Assembly (NCBI RefSeq): GCF_029223195.1
Contig: NZ_JARHUF010000002.1
Location: 186,001 to 250,000, forward strand
DNA length: 64,000 nucleotides
DNA from: Vibrio sp. CAU 1672
GTDB taxonomy: Bacteria; Pseudomonadota; Gammaproteobacteria; Enterobacterales; Vibrionaceae
Direction of reading: 5' to 3'
Positions 16,981 to 26,425 of this stretch are shown here, piece by piece; the first letter of the stretch is position 1, and every line of letters begins with the position of its first letter. Made by a program: the position numbers and the translations under genes. The notes under the pieces are model-generated. The model ran no database searches, was not told where the DNA came from, and saw nothing but the letters and a program-made list of their open reading frames with translations.

Positions 16981-17009
16981 AAAAAAGCCAGCATTGCTGG
17001 CTTTTTTGC
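16981..17009 (+). terminator. Rho-independent terminator after the LysE gene
   Basis: A perfect aaaaaagccagc / gctggctttttt palindrome with loop att lies 22 bases after the stop, ending in a T run. Confidence 0.92.
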
Positions 17010-17056
17010 TATTCTAGCGGCCGAAAATAACCAACAGTCAGGGAGATGTGGTTAAT

Positions 17057-17473
17057 ATGGAACTGGAGTTTGCGCTTAATCCTGAGCAATCAGACTTAGA
17101 TTGCATTCGTAATGGTATCTACACATACAATCGTCAGCACCTGCCTCAAGGGGCCGTAACCCCGGTTGGGTGTTTTGCCCGTGACACGCACGGCAATATT
17201 GTGGCCGGGCTCACCGGGCAGATGTTCAGCAATACGGTGTTTGTTGAGTACTTGTGGGTCAGTGAAGCGCAGCGTGGTACGCGTTTAGGCAGCCGTTTAA
17301 TCCACCTGCTGGAAGAGCAGGTAAAAGCGCACGATGTAACGCATCTTTATCTGGATACTTACAGTTTTCAGGCGTTGGATTTTTATCTCAAGCTCGGCTT
17401 TAGCAAAGTCGGCGAATATACCGGCTTCCCGAGCGAAGGCATCGTTAAGTATTTTCTACAAAAACAGCTCTAG
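17057..17473 (+). CDS. GNAT family N-acetyltransferase
   Basis: The 138-aa protein has the GNAT core: VEYLWVSEAQRGTRLGSRLI (acetyl-CoA pyrophosphate loop, RGTRLGSR) and LDTYSFQALDFYLKLGFSKV. The ATG at 17057 is 12 bases from GGGAG, better spaced than the GTG at 17048. The substrate is unknown; close relatives are annotated as general acetyltransferases. Single-gene unit. Confidence 0.88.
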   Translation: MELEFALNPEQSDLDCIRNGIYTYNRQHLPQGAVTPVGCFARDTHGNIVAGLTGQMFSNTVFVEYLWVSEAQRGTRLGSRLIHLLEEQVKAHDVTHLYLDTYSFQALDFYLKLGFSKVGEYTGFPSEGIVKYFLQKQL

Positions 17474-17476
17474 TAA

Positions 17477-17499
17477 GAGGCGCCATCCGGCGCCTCATT
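17477..17499. terminator. Hairpin between convergent genes, likely bidirectional terminator
   Basis: A perfect gaggcgcc / ggcgcctc stem with loop atcc sits between the acetyltransferase and the convergent phosphohexomutase. The T run is weak (attt), so termination strength is uncertain. Confidence 0.65.
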
Positions 17500-17511
17500 T
17501 GCTCAAGCGGT

Positions 17512-19206
17512 TTACAAACTGCTCTGGTGCTGATTGATTAACGCAGCCATCTTCTCTTCGGCTTGAGTCTGAGCTTGTTCAAAACTCAGCCCGGCCGGAA
17601 AATCAGTGATGACTTCATAATAACACTTCAATTTGGGCTCGGTGCCTGATGGGCGAACGATCACGCGGGAGCGATCCTCCAGGTGGTAGATCAGCACATC
17701 ACTGGCAGGCAGATTGATTGCTTCTGTCGGTCCGTCGCTAATAAAGCGTAGTGAAGCTTTCAGATCTTCAATCATAGTTACGGGGATGCCCGCAATCTGT
17801 TTTGGCGGTGCCGCCCGCAGTTTGTTGCCAATCGGCGGCTCAGCCGGATCCAGCGCAATACTGCGTTGCGCATTAAGGTAAAAACCGTGCTGGCGGTATA
17901 AGCCTTCAAGCTGATCCCACAGGGTCTTGCCCTGTGCTTTGAGATGGGCGGTGAGCTGGGCAAACGCCACCAGGGCAGACAGGCCATCTTTATCCCATAC
18001 CTGGCTGCCGATGGTGTATCCCAGCGCTTCTTCATAAGCAAACAGGAATGGATGCTGGTCAGTTTGCTGATTCATGGCAACATTGGTCAGCCACTTGAAG
18101 CCGGTCAGGGTTTGGTAATACTTTGCCCCGTGCGCATCGGCAATACTGCTCAGTAGCCGCGAGGAGACAATAGTATTGCCCACCAGTGCATTGGGCGTGG
18201 CGCTCAACAGATACTCACCAAACAGCGACCCAACCTGGTCTCCGGTCAGCATCTGATATTCACCATCCGGCGTTCTTGCTGCTACAGCAAAGCGATCTGC
18301 ATCGGGGTCATTGGCACAGGCAATGTCGGCGCCAGTCAGTTTACCCAGTGCCGTGACCATGTCCATTGCGCCGGCCTCTTCCGGATTAGGGAAGTTTACC
18401 GTGGGGAAGTGTCCGTCAGGCTCCCGCTGCTCCGCGACGCTGGAAACGTGGGCAAATCCGGCATCGGAAAGAAGAGATTCGGCCAGCTCTGCGCCAACCC
18501 CGTGCATCGCAGTATAAGCGATCTTAATGTCAGTGTTTTTGCCTGGTTTGAGCAAAGGACTATTGTTGATGGTTGCGCGGTAGGCCTGATAGTAGTCGCC
18601 ATCCAACCATTCGAACAAACCGTGTTTCTTGGCATCATCAAGCGACATTAAAGGAATGGGTTTGGTGGTGGCGGCATCGATTTGGGCCGCGATTCCGGAA
18701 TCATGAGGAGGGATAATCTGAGCACCGTTTTCCCAATACACTTTAAAGCCGTTGTACTCAGGCGGGTTATGGCTTGCGGTGACGACTACTGCCGCTGCCG
18801 CATTGAGGTGTTTAACCCCAAAAGCCACCACCGGGGTGGGAGCCACTTTATAAGTCAGATAAACCTTGATCCCAAGTCCGGTGAGTACCGCCGCAGTGTC
18901 GTGGGCAAACTGCATTGAATCAGGCCGGCCGTCGTAACCAATCACCACGCCCCGTGAGGAAGCGTTGCGGACCTGTTCAATCAGGTAGTGCCCCAGGCCA
19001 GTTGCGGTTTCCTGGATCACCAAACGGTTCATTCGGTTCGGGCCTGCGCCAACTTTTCCTCGTAATCCTGCGGTACCAAAAGCGAGACGCGACGCAAAGC
19101 GGTCTTCAAGCTCTTGAACATTATTACTGTCTACAAGGTATTGTAATTCCTCGCGAGTTTTCGGATCCGGATCTCGCGCCAGCCATTGAGTAATTTGTGC
19201 GGTCAT
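17512..19206 (-). CDS. Phosphoglucomutase/phosphomannomutase family (alpha-D-phosphohexomutase)
   Basis: The 564-aa protein has all four phosphohexomutase signatures: FGTAGLRGKVG (about residues 43-53), the phosphoserine loop TASHNPPEYNGFK (Ser145), the metal loop NDPDADRFAVA (about 300) and the phosphate-binding RPSGTEPKLKCY near the C-terminus. It interconverts hexose-1- and hexose-6-phosphates. Its length and FGTAGLRG motif match the PGM2-like group (bacterial PgcA-like) rather than E. coli Pgm. Some relatives prefer phosphopentoses. Single gene, convergent with the acetyltransferase. Confidence 0.92.
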   Translation of the reverse strand: MTAQITQWLARDPDPKTREELQYLVDSNNVQELEDRFASRLAFGTAGLRGKVGAGPNRMNRLVIQETATGLGHYLIEQVRNASSRGVVIGYDGRPDSMQFAHDTAAVLTGLGIKVYLTYKVAPTPVVAFGVKHLNAAAAVVVTASHNPPEYNGFKVYWENGAQIIPPHDSGIAAQIDAATTKPIPLMSLDDAKKHGLFEWLDGDYYQAYRATINNSPLLKPGKNTDIKIAYTAMHGVGAELAESLLSDAGFAHVSSVAEQREPDGHFPTVNFPNPEEAGAMDMVTALGKLTGADIACANDPDADRFAVAARTPDGEYQMLTGDQVGSLFGEYLLSATPNALVGNTIVSSRLLSSIADAHGAKYYQTLTGFKWLTNVAMNQQTDQHPFLFAYEEALGYTIGSQVWDKDGLSALVAFAQLTAHLKAQGKTLWDQLEGLYRQHGFYLNAQRSIALDPAEPPIGNKLRAAPPKQIAGIPVTMIEDLKASLRFISDGPTEAINLPASDVLIYHLEDRSRVIVRPSGTEPKLKCYYEVITDFPAGLSFEQAQTQAEEKMAALINQHQSSL

Positions 19207-19532
19207 GTCTGTCTTTCCTTTGTAGGGCGTCTCTAGTAATGCTAGATGCTTTTAGTGAAAATATCAGGAAGTTATATACCCCTAATGTAAATAATTCTCA
19301 CTCGCACTTCAAGGTGTAAAGTTACTTTCAACTACGTTGGCTGATAACAGCATTAATTAATTCATCGCTATTTTCTTGAAGAACGTTGGAGTTATAACTA
19401 GCCTTTAACGTAAATATAACAAATGGTGTTGAATACGCAGTTTTTACGATTTTTCGTAAAGTTGTTCGATATTTGGGAAAGTAAAGCAAGGAAGCTCGCT
19501 TAAGCAATCAAGCTGAGCGGAGGAGAGATTTT
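19207..19532. promoter_or_regulatory. Divergent promoter region of phosphohexomutase and cytochrome oxidase operon
   Basis: This 326-base gap has no open frame of note. It holds an 18-bp inverted repeat, tttacga-tttt-tcgtaaa (19443-19460), about 75 bases before the cox operon start, which could be an operator. A strong ribosome site ggaggagag (19519-19527) decides an unusual TTG start at 19533. Confidence 0.5.
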
Positions 19533-20696
19533 TTGAAAAGATTATCAACTACTCTCGTCTTAGTTTTAAGTGTGATGTTTATCACGCTTTCTCCATCCAG
19601 TTGGTCGGCACAGACTGAATACAATATGACCAAAGGTGTAACGGCAATCAGTGAGCAGGTTTATCAGTTGCATATGCTAATTTTCTATATCTGCTGTGCA
19701 ATCGCTTTAGTCGTGTTTGGTGTAATGTTTTACGCCATCATTCGCCACCGGAAATCCAAAGGCGCCGTCGCAGCCCATTTTCACGAAAGCACCAAAGTTG
19801 AAATTATCTGGACAATTATCCCTGTCATCATTCTGATCGCCATGGCAATTCCGGCCACCAAAACCCTGATCGCTATGGCCGACACCAGTGCACCAGACTT
19901 GACTGTGAAAATTACCGGCTCGCAATGGAAGTGGCATTACAGTTATTTTGGCGAGGACGTTGAGTTTTATAGCCTGCTTGCGACCAGTCAAAAGCAAATT
20001 GACGGTGAAGAAACCAAAGGGGCGCATTACCTGCTTGAGGTGGATAACCCGTTGGTGCTACCTGTTAACCGTAAAGTGCGTTTTTTGATGACATCCGACG
20101 ATGTGATTCACTCGTGGTGGGTACCGGATTTTGCGGTAAAGAAAGATACCATCCCCGGTTTTATCAATGAGGCGTGGACCCGGATTGACCAGCCGGGGGT
20201 GTATCGCGGCCAGTGTGCTGAACTGTGTGGCCAGGCGCATGGCTTCATGCCAATTGTAGTGCAGGCAATGGCTGAGGACGAATTTGATGCCTGGCTGGCA
20301 GAGAAGAAAACCGACATCGCATTACAAACAGCTGCGGCTCAAGCAGCCTTGACTCAAGAGCTGTCGCTGGATGAACTCGTCTCTCAAGGAGAATCGATAT
20401 ATGCGGCACGCTGCGCCGTCTGCCACCAGGCTAATGGTGAAGGAATACCCGGGGCATTCCCGGCCATTAAAGGCAGCCCCGTTGCGACCGGAGCACTCAA
20501 CCGCCATATTGACGTGGTTGTGAACGGTGTTGCGGGTACGGCAATGCAGGCGTTTGCTAACCAGTTGACCGAGCAGGAGATCGCCGCGGTGATCACCTAC
20601 CAGCGTAATGCATGGGGAAATGACACCGGCGATGCGGTACAGGCGTCGGATATTGATGCCTTTAAGGCGCAAGCGCGTGTGAAGGAGGAAATATGA
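19533..20696 (+). CDS. ctaC: Cytochrome c oxidase subunit II with fused cytochrome c domain
   Basis: The 387-aa protein has a signal peptide, two membrane helices (about residues 45-70 and 88-110) and the CuA domain with [12 protein letters not shown] (Cys228, Cys232). A C-terminal cytochrome c domain carries CAVCH (residues 294-298) and a later Met ligand. It accepts electrons from cytochrome c and passes them to subunit I. The start is TTG, fixed by ggaggagag upstream. The stop overlaps the subunit I ATG by 4 bases. The fusion is the caa3-like form. Confidence 0.95.
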   Translation: MKRLSTTLVLVLSVMFITLSPSSWSAQTEYNMTKGVTAISEQVYQLHMLIFYICCAIALVVFGVMFYAIIRHRKSKGAVAAHFHESTKVEIIWTIIPVIILIAMAIPATKTLIAMADTSAPDLTVKITGSQWKWHYSYFGEDVEFYSLLATSQKQIDGEETKGAHYLLEVDNPLVLPVNRKVRFLMTSDDVIHSWWVPDFAVKKDTIPGFINEAWTRIDQPGVYRGQCAELCGQAHGFMPIVVQAMAEDEFDAWLAEKKTDIALQTAAAQAALTQELSLDELVSQGESIYAARCAVCHQANGEGIPGAFPAIKGSPVATGALNRHIDVVVNGVAGTAMQAFANQLTEQEIAAVITYQRNAWGNDTGDAVQASDIDAFKAQARVKEEI

Positions 20697-22330
20697 GCAA
20701 GCCTATTGAAAAGCCGGTTAAATCTGCTCCGGCAGAAGCGCAAACCACAGCCAATACCACCATTGCCCTTGAAGACGATCATCCCCACCATCCCCCCACA
20801 GGATTGACTCGCTGGTTATATTCGACCAGCCACAAAGATATCGGCACCCTCTATTTGTGGTTCAGTTTCATTATGTTTTTGACCGGTGGTGCGATGGCGA
20901 TGATCATCCGTGCCGAGCTGTTCCAACCAGGGCTGCAGTTGGTTGAGCCGCATTTTTTCAATCAGATGACCACGGTTCACGGATTGGTGATGGTCTTTGG
21001 AGCGGTGATGCCAGCGTTTACCGGTTTAGCTAACTGGATGATCCCGATGATGATCGGTGCCCCGGATATGGCTCTGCCGAGAATGAATAATCTGAGTTTT
21101 TGGATCCTGCCGTTTGCGTTTCTCATCCTGATCAGTTCACTGTTTCTTCCCGGAGGCGGGCCCGACTTCGGCTGGACGTTCTATGCGCCGCTGTCGACCA
21201 CCTATGGCCCGGACAGTACTGCACTGTTTGTTTTCTCGGTGCATATTATGGGGATCAGCTCGATCATGGGGGCGATCAACGTCATCGTGACCATTGTGAA
21301 CATGCGCGCCCCGGGCATGACCTGGTTTAAACTACCGATGTTTGTCTGGACCTGGCTGATCACTGCATTTCTTCTGATTGCGGTTATGCCGGTGTTGGCT
21401 GGTGCGGTGACCATGGTACTGACGGATAAGTACTTTGGTACCAGTTTCTTCAATGCCGCGGGTGGTGGCGATCCGGTGATGTTCCAGCATATATTCTGGT
21501 TCTTCGGTCACCCGGAAGTGTACATTATGATTTTGCCTTCTTTCGGCATTATCTCGGCTATTGTTCCTGCGTTCAGTGGCAAGAAACTATTTGGCTACCA
21601 CTCGATGGTGTACGCGACCAGCAGTATTGCCCTACTGTCTTTCTTAGTGTGGGCTCACCATATGTTTACCACAGGAATGCCGGTGTTTGCTGAGCTGTTC
21701 TTCATGTATTGCACTATGCTGATCGCGGTGCCTACCGGGGTTAAAGTGTTTAACTGGGTCGCGACGATGTGGCGCGGTGCCCTGACGTTTGAAACCCCGA
21801 TGCTGTTCGCGATCGCGTTTATCGTGCTCTTTACCATCGGTGGGTTTTCCGGCTTGATGCTTGCCATCGTGCCGGCTGATTTTCAATATCACGATACCTA
21901 TTTTGTCGTCGCGCATTTCCATTATGTGCTGGTTTCTGGCGCGGTATTTTCGATCATGGCTGCGGCGTATTACTGGTTACCTAAATGGACAGGATACATG
22001 TATGACCACAAACTCAGCTTGTGGCACTTCTGGTGCTCGGTCATCTCTGTCAACGTGTTGTTTTTCCCTATGCACTTTTTGGGTCTGGCGGGTATGCCAA
22101 GAAGAATCCCCGATTACGCCATACAGTTTGCGGATGTGAACCAGGTGGTATCGCTCGGCGGTTTCGCCTTTGGTCTGTCACAATTGATCTTTTTATGGGT
22201 GGTGATTAAGTGCATTCGTGGAGGTGAGAAAGCCACCGATAAGCCTTGGGACAGGGCCGAAGGGCTGGAATGGACGGTCCCGAGTCCTGCGCCTCACCAT
22301 ACGTTCAGTACTCCGCCTAAAGTGGATTAA
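20693..22330 (+). CDS. ctaD: Cytochrome c oxidase subunit I
   Basis: The 545-aa protein has twelve membrane helices and the haem-copper core: [16 protein letters not shown] (haem a His), [20 protein letters not shown] (CuB His and cross-linked Tyr), [20 protein letters not shown] (CuB His pair) and [16 protein letters not shown] (haem a3 and haem a His). The Glu in GHPEVY suggests an A1-type proton-pumping enzyme. It starts 4 bases inside the subunit II gene, with aaggagg upstream. Confidence 0.97.
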   Translation: MSKPIEKPVKSAPAEAQTTANTTIALEDDHPHHPPTGLTRWLYSTSHKDIGTLYLWFSFIMFLTGGAMAMIIRAELFQPGLQLVEPHFFNQMTTVHGLVMVFGAVMPAFTGLANWMIPMMIGAPDMALPRMNNLSFWILPFAFLILISSLFLPGGGPDFGWTFYAPLSTTYGPDSTALFVFSVHIMGISSIMGAINVIVTIVNMRAPGMTWFKLPMFVWTWLITAFLLIAVMPVLAGAVTMVLTDKYFGTSFFNAAGGGDPVMFQHIFWFFGHPEVYIMILPSFGIISAIVPAFSGKKLFGYHSMVYATSSIALLSFLVWAHHMFTTGMPVFAELFFMYCTMLIAVPTGVKVFNWVATMWRGALTFETPMLFAIAFIVLFTIGGFSGLMLAIVPADFQYHDTYFVVAHFHYVLVSGAVFSIMAAAYYWLPKWTGYMYDHKLSLWHFWCSVISVNVLFFPMHFLGLAGMPRRIPDYAIQFADVNQVVSLGGFAFGLSQLIFLWVVIKCIRGGEKATDKPWDRAEGLEWTVPSPAPHHTFSTPPKVD

Positions 22331-22350
22331 TCAATGATGAGGCTGATGTC

Positions 22351-22941
22351 ATGAATGCCACTTCTTCCAATCGAAAACTCACGGCCAAGCTGGTGCTGGC
22401 GACGATGTTGATGTTTGGCTTCGGTTTCGCCTTAGTGCCGCTGTACGATGTGATGTGCGATGCACTGGGTATCAATGGTAAAACCAACCAGGCGGCAGTG
22501 ATCCAGCCGCAAGGGATGCAGCCGGATCTGACCCGCAGTATTCGGGTGGAGTTCATGGCCCATGTGACTCCTGGTATGCCCTGGGAGTTTAAACCTAAAG
22601 TCACTTCGATGGAGGTACATCCCGGAGAGGTGATCCAAACGGAGTTTGTTGCTGTTAATCAGAGTGGAGATATGTTGGTTGGGCAGGCCGTGCCCTCAGT
22701 GGCTCCCGGTCAAGGGGCGACGTACTTCAACAAGATTGAGTGTTTTTGTTTTAATCAACAGCCACTCGATGCCCGGCAACAGGCCAGCATGCCATTGATT
22801 TTTTATATCGAGCCCGATATCCCGGAGTCGATCCATACCCTGACTCTGTCGTACACACTGTATAAATTATCTTCTCCAGCAGGCCAGCCAGAAGTTGTTA
22901 GCCTCTCAGGAAGTGAGCAGCAGATACGGCGAGGCCTTTAA
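22351..22941 (+). CDS. ctaG: Cytochrome c oxidase assembly protein CtaG/Cox11
   Basis: The 196-aa protein has one N-terminal membrane anchor and a periplasmic copper-binding domain with KIECFCFNQQPL, the CFCF copper motif of Cox11. It delivers copper to the CuB site of subunit I. It lies 20 bases after subunit I and 11 before subunit III, within the same operon. Confidence 0.95.
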   Translation: MNATSSNRKLTAKLVLATMLMFGFGFALVPLYDVMCDALGINGKTNQAAVIQPQGMQPDLTRSIRVEFMAHVTPGMPWEFKPKVTSMEVHPGEVIQTEFVAVNQSGDMLVGQAVPSVAPGQGATYFNKIECFCFNQQPLDARQQASMPLIFYIEPDIPESIHTLTLSYTLYKLSSPAGQPEVVSLSGSEQQIRRGL

Positions 22942-22952
22942 GGAGCAAAACC

Positions 22953-23837
22953 ATGAGTGAAAAGCATCAAACCTATTATGTTCCGGCACAGAGTAGTTGG
23001 CCAATTGTGGGTGCCTTTGCCTTGTTTCTGGTGGCGGTCGGAGCGGGGATGACAGTGCAAGGTACACAAAGTGATGGTCCGCTTGGCTCGATCGGCAGTG
23101 TGGTATTAGCGGTTGGTTTTTTGGTCATGTTGTACATGCTGGCAGGCTGGTTCAGCAATGTGATCACCGAATCGCTGACAGGTAAATACAGTGCTCAAAT
23201 CGGGCGATCATTCCGCCAGGGAATGAGTTGGTTTATCTTCTCAGAAGTGATGTTTTTTGGTGCATTCTTCGGGGCGCTGTTCTATGCCCGAATGGTCGCC
23301 GTCCCCTGGTTGGGGGGGGCGGGAAATAATCTGATGACCAACGAGGTGTTGTGGCCTGGATTTGAGGCCATCTGGCCGCTTACGGCCACTCCCGGAGGGC
23401 AAAGTACTGAAGCCATGCCCTGGCAGGGCATTCCTATGATGAACACGATTATTCTGTTAGCCTCGTCGATTACGTTACACATGGCGCACACCAGTCTGGA
23501 AAAGGATCGACGCCTGGCCCTAATCGTCTGGTTAGAGATCACCATCGTCCTGGCTGCTTTCTTTTTGTTTTATCAGGCTCAGGAATATATCCATGCCTAT
23601 CAGGAGATGGGCCTGACGTTACAAGCAGGTATTTATGGCAACACCTTTTTTATGTTAACCGGTTTTCACGGCCTGCACGTGTGTTTAGGGACCGTTTTTC
23701 TCGTGGTGTTGCTTGGGCGTGTAGCCAACGATCACTTTACCCCGAAAGATCATTTTGGCTTTCAGGCCGGAAGCTGGTACTGGCACTTTGTCGATGTTGT
23801 CTGGTTGTGCCTGTTCGTGTTTGTCTATGTGCTTTGA
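22953..23837 (+). CDS. ctaE: Cytochrome c oxidase subunit III
   Basis: The 294-aa protein has seven membrane helices and subunit III motifs: SEVMFFGAFFGALFYARM, YQAQEYIHAYQEMGLTLQAG, YGNTFFMLTGFHGLHVCLGT and SWYWHFVDVVWLCLFVFVYV. It stabilises the oxidase core. It is the last rightward gene before a small opposite-strand gene interrupts the locus. Confidence 0.96.
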   Translation: MSEKHQTYYVPAQSSWPIVGAFALFLVAVGAGMTVQGTQSDGPLGSIGSVVLAVGFLVMLYMLAGWFSNVITESLTGKYSAQIGRSFRQGMSWFIFSEVMFFGAFFGALFYARMVAVPWLGGAGNNLMTNEVLWPGFEAIWPLTATPGGQSTEAMPWQGIPMMNTIILLASSITLHMAHTSLEKDRRLALIVWLEITIVLAAFFLFYQAQEYIHAYQEMGLTLQAGIYGNTFFMLTGFHGLHVCLGTVFLVVLLGRVANDHFTPKDHFGFQAGSWYWHFVDVVWLCLFVFVYVL

Positions 23838-23850
23838 TCACCAGCTCAGC

Positions 23851-24087
23851 CTAGTAAGGGCGAGCATTGGGGTCGAGCCCACCTGAACTGAGGGCAAGCA
23901 TAAGGAGAACCACAGCGATAGCGGAGAATAAAACCCGGTGACCCAGATAACGACTTATCGGCGTGTTGTTCTCTTCTGAGTTTTCGTGGTCCTGGCGAAC
24001 TATCTGAATAAGCGCTTTTGCGAGGTTGAAGATAATGAAGAGTAGCAAAAGGACAAGCGTCAGTTTAAATAACAGTACTGTAGACAT
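23851..24087 (-). CDS. DUF2909 family small membrane protein
   Basis: The 78-aa protein starts MSTVLLFKLTLVLLLLFIIF and has two membrane helices, the second near residues 53-72 (YLGHRVLFSAIAVVLLMLAL). It matches the small twin-helix proteins (DUF2909) found at cytochrome oxidase loci. The start at 24087 has a strong ribosome site (ggagg), while longer frames do not. It is encoded opposite to the operon, and its 5' end overlaps the 5' end of the SURF1 gene by about 53 bases. Confidence 0.85.
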   Translation of the reverse strand: MSTVLLFKLTLVLLLLFIIFNLAKALIQIVRQDHENSEENNTPISRYLGHRVLFSAIAVVLLMLALSSGGLDPNARPY

Positions 24088-24853
24088 AGCGCCTCCGGTT
24101 GAGTTTTGGTTGTGGTCTAAGCCTTTTTGGCTGGCTGTTAGCTTAACTGTGGTTGTGTTTTCGCTATTGGTCAAACTGGGTTTTTGGCAGTTGGGACGAG
24201 GTCTGGAAAAACAGGCGTTAGAAGTGGCTATTCAGGCGCGGGCATTGGAGCATTACCACCAACTGCGGACGATAATAGATCACAACGACTGGCGGGTAGA
24301 GAGCATTATTGGTTTAAAAGTGAGTGCGGATGTGAAACCTGAGCCTCTGCCTTTAATTCTGCTTGATAACCAGGTTTATGGTAAGCAAGTTGGCTATCTG
24401 GCGTATCAGGTAGTGTCACTGGCAGAAGAGCCTAATGTTCTTTTCTTGCTTGAACTTGGGTTTGTCCAGGGGGGAAAGAAAAGAAATCAGCTTCCTGAGA
24501 TCAAAGCCATCACGCAACCGGTCAGCATAACCGGACGTTTATATCGAAAATCAACCAACCCGCTTAGTTCGGATTTGCTGCCGGAGCTCGGGAATCCGGT
24601 CAGAATTCAGAATCTTAATATTTACCAGTTGAGTGAATTGTTAAGCGTTGAACTGATGCCAACAGTGTTACAGCCCGACAATTTAACAGATTGGTCACAG
24701 CCGTTCCCCTGGGCACCGTTACCAATGACCAGTGCTAAACATTTTGCCTATGCATTCCAGTGGTTCGCGATGGCCGTTGTTTTTGCTGCCGTGAGTCTGC
24801 TGGTGGGCGTTAAGTGGATTTACACCCGGATCAAGCAAGAGGAAAGCGCATGA
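24035..24853 (+). CDS. SURF1 family cytochrome oxidase assembly protein
   Basis: The 272-aa protein has a first membrane helix followed by LGFWQLGRGLEKQ, a middle section with a SURF1-type YLAYQVVSL strand, and a second helix near the C-terminus (FQWFAMAVVFAAVSLLVG). SURF1 assists haem a insertion into subunit I. The ATG at 24035 is weakly served by gagg; TTG at 24110 would put the start just before the helix and remove the antisense overlap. It ends in an ATGA overlap with the next gene. Confidence 0.85.
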   Translation: MKSSKRTSVSLNNSTVDIAPPVEFWLWSKPFWLAVSLTVVVFSLLVKLGFWQLGRGLEKQALEVAIQARALEHYHQLRTIIDHNDWRVESIIGLKVSADVKPEPLPLILLDNQVYGKQVGYLAYQVVSLAEEPNVLFLLELGFVQGGKKRNQLPEIKAITQPVSITGRLYRKSTNPLSSDLLPELGNPVRIQNLNIYQLSELLSVELMPTVLQPDNLTDWSQPFPWAPLPMTSAKHFAYAFQWFAMAVVFAAVSLLVGVKWIYTRIKQEESA

Positions 24854-25386
24854 TATCTCAGAAGTCAAAAGGAAGGATGATGTTGATTGCATTAGTGGCA
24901 CTGTTTGCTTTTCCCGCAGTGATCGCCAAACTCGTGCTGAGCCAGGGTTGGTATCAATCCGGAGTCACTAACCGGGGAGAGCTGGTTGAGTCCTACGTGA
25001 CAATGGAGCAACTGGGACAACATACGCCTTGGCAGAACAAGGGCTGGCAATTGGCCTACGTGTTGCCGGGTGACTGTCGGGCACGATGCCAGCAGCAGTT
25101 ATATTTGATCCAGCAAAGCCACATTGCGCTTGGTAAGTATCAGGATCGGGTGATTCCGGTCGTTTGGACACAAGATGCAGCAGAACTCCCGGTGGCAGAT
25201 ATTCCGGTGATGCGCATGAACCGTCAGGTTGCGGCACGTGTGGTCGCGGGTGAGGTGCTGATCATTGATCCGCTTGGTCAGTGGGTGATGAAGTACATGC
25301 CCGAAGATCAGCAAGATTTGGTCAGGTTAAACAAAGATATTCTGGCGGATTTACGAAAGTTGCTGAAGCTTTCGCGGGTCGGATAG
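24850..25386 (+). CDS. Hypothetical membrane-anchored protein of the cytochrome oxidase locus
   Basis: The 178-aa protein has one N-terminal membrane anchor (MLIALVALFAFPAVIAKLVL) and a periplasmic domain resembling a thioredoxin-like fold, with the Cys pair CRARC around residue 75 (GDCRARCQQQLYLIQQ), reminiscent of the redox-active loops in SCO-type copper chaperones. It overlaps the SURF1 stop by 4 bases and precedes haem A synthase by 10. A copper or redox assembly role is likely but inferred from position and the Cys pair. Confidence 0.75.
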   Translation: MISQKSKGRMMLIALVALFAFPAVIAKLVLSQGWYQSGVTNRGELVESYVTMEQLGQHTPWQNKGWQLAYVLPGDCRARCQQQLYLIQQSHIALGKYQDRVIPVVWTQDAAELPVADIPVMRMNRQVAARVVAGEVLIIDPLGQWVMKYMPEDQQDLVRLNKDILADLRKLLKLSRVG

Positions 25387-25396
25387 GGAGAGGCTC

Positions 25397-26425
25397 ATGG
25401 CACTACGGCATTTAGTAAAAATAAGCTTATGTTTGACCTTTATCGTCATTATGCTTGGGGCATACACTCGTCTGGCGGACGCCGGTTTGGGCTGCCCCGA
25501 CTGGCCGGGGTGTTATGGCCACTATGCCGTCCCCCAATCGGACAGTGCACTCGAAGTGGCTAAAGCTCGTTTCCCGCAGCACACCATTGAGCCTGAAAAA
25601 GCCTGGTTGGAAATGGTGCATCGCTATTTTGCCGGAACTCTGGGGCTGCTGATTTTCTTGATCACTATAGTGGCGGTCAAAACCCCTCGGACCAATCCAG
25701 TTATTCCGCTCGTATTGTGTATCATCGTGATAGGGCAAGCTCTACTGGGTATGTGGACAGTCACCCTTAAACTGATGCCGGTTATTGTGATGCTACATCT
25801 GCTGGGGGGCTATACCCTGTTGGTATTGCAGGCAGTTTTTTATTGCCAGTTGAATGCCGTGGGTAACCATTCTTTTTCACCTTCGTCTGCTTCGCCTGGG
25901 TTGATGCGCCTGTTTTCAGCGTTGGTATTTGTGGTAGTGCTTGTCCAGATCCTGTTGGGTGGCTGGACATCGTCAAATTACGCCGCTTTGATGTGTACCA
26001 GTTTACCGATTTGCCAGGGGGACTGGACAGAGCATCTGTCTTGGCGTGAAGCGTTTTCTTTTTGGCAGACAGGATTTGACAATTATGAATTTGGAGTTCT
26101 CGATTATTCAGCAAGGATGACTATCCATGTTAGTCATCGTTTCGGTGCAATGATTACAGCGGTGTTTGTGTTGTGTTATTGCTGGTTACTGGTTAAGCAG
26201 CGGTTATACCAGATTCGCAAAACCGGTCTGTGGCTGGCGGCGATACTGGTCTGTCAAATCGTATTGGGGGTCAGTAATGTGGTTTTCCACTTGCCGATTT
26301 ATGTGGCCGTAGCTCACAACCTTGGTGCGGCAGTAATGTTCACTCTGGTTGGTATCAGTCTGTATTATTTGTGGCAAGGAGAGGCTCAGGCCATCTTCAA
26401 AGCGAAAGGAGTTCGCTATGAGTAG
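25397..26425 (+). CDS. ctaA: Haem A synthase (COX15/CtaA)
   Basis: The 342-aa protein has about eight membrane helices with family motifs [60 protein letters not shown] and [11 protein letters not shown], whose His residues bind haem. It oxidises haem O to haem A, needed by the aa3 oxidase. Its stop overlaps the farnesyltransferase start by 8 bases. Confidence 0.95.
   Translation: MALRHLVKISLCLTFIVIMLGAYTRLADAGLGCPDWPGCYGHYAVPQSDSALEVAKARFPQHTIEPEKAWLEMVHRYFAGTLGLLIFLITIVAVKTPRTNPVIPLVLCIIVIGQALLGMWTVTLKLMPVIVMLHLLGGYTLLVLQAVFYCQLNAVGNHSFSPSSASPGLMRLFSALVFVVVLVQILLGGWTSSNYAALMCTSLPICQGDWTEHLSWREAFSFWQTGFDNYEFGVLDYSARMTIHVSHRFGAMITAVFVLCYCWLLVKQRLYQIRKTGLWLAAILVCQIVLGVSNVVFHLPIYVAVAHNLGAAVMFTLVGISLYYLWQGEAQAIFKAKGVRYE

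Noticed and set aside
20693-22330. Possible cbb3- or bo3-type oxidase
   Set aside because: Subunit II has CuA and cytochrome c domains, and haem A synthase and Cox11 are present, so it is an aa3/caa3-type enzyme.
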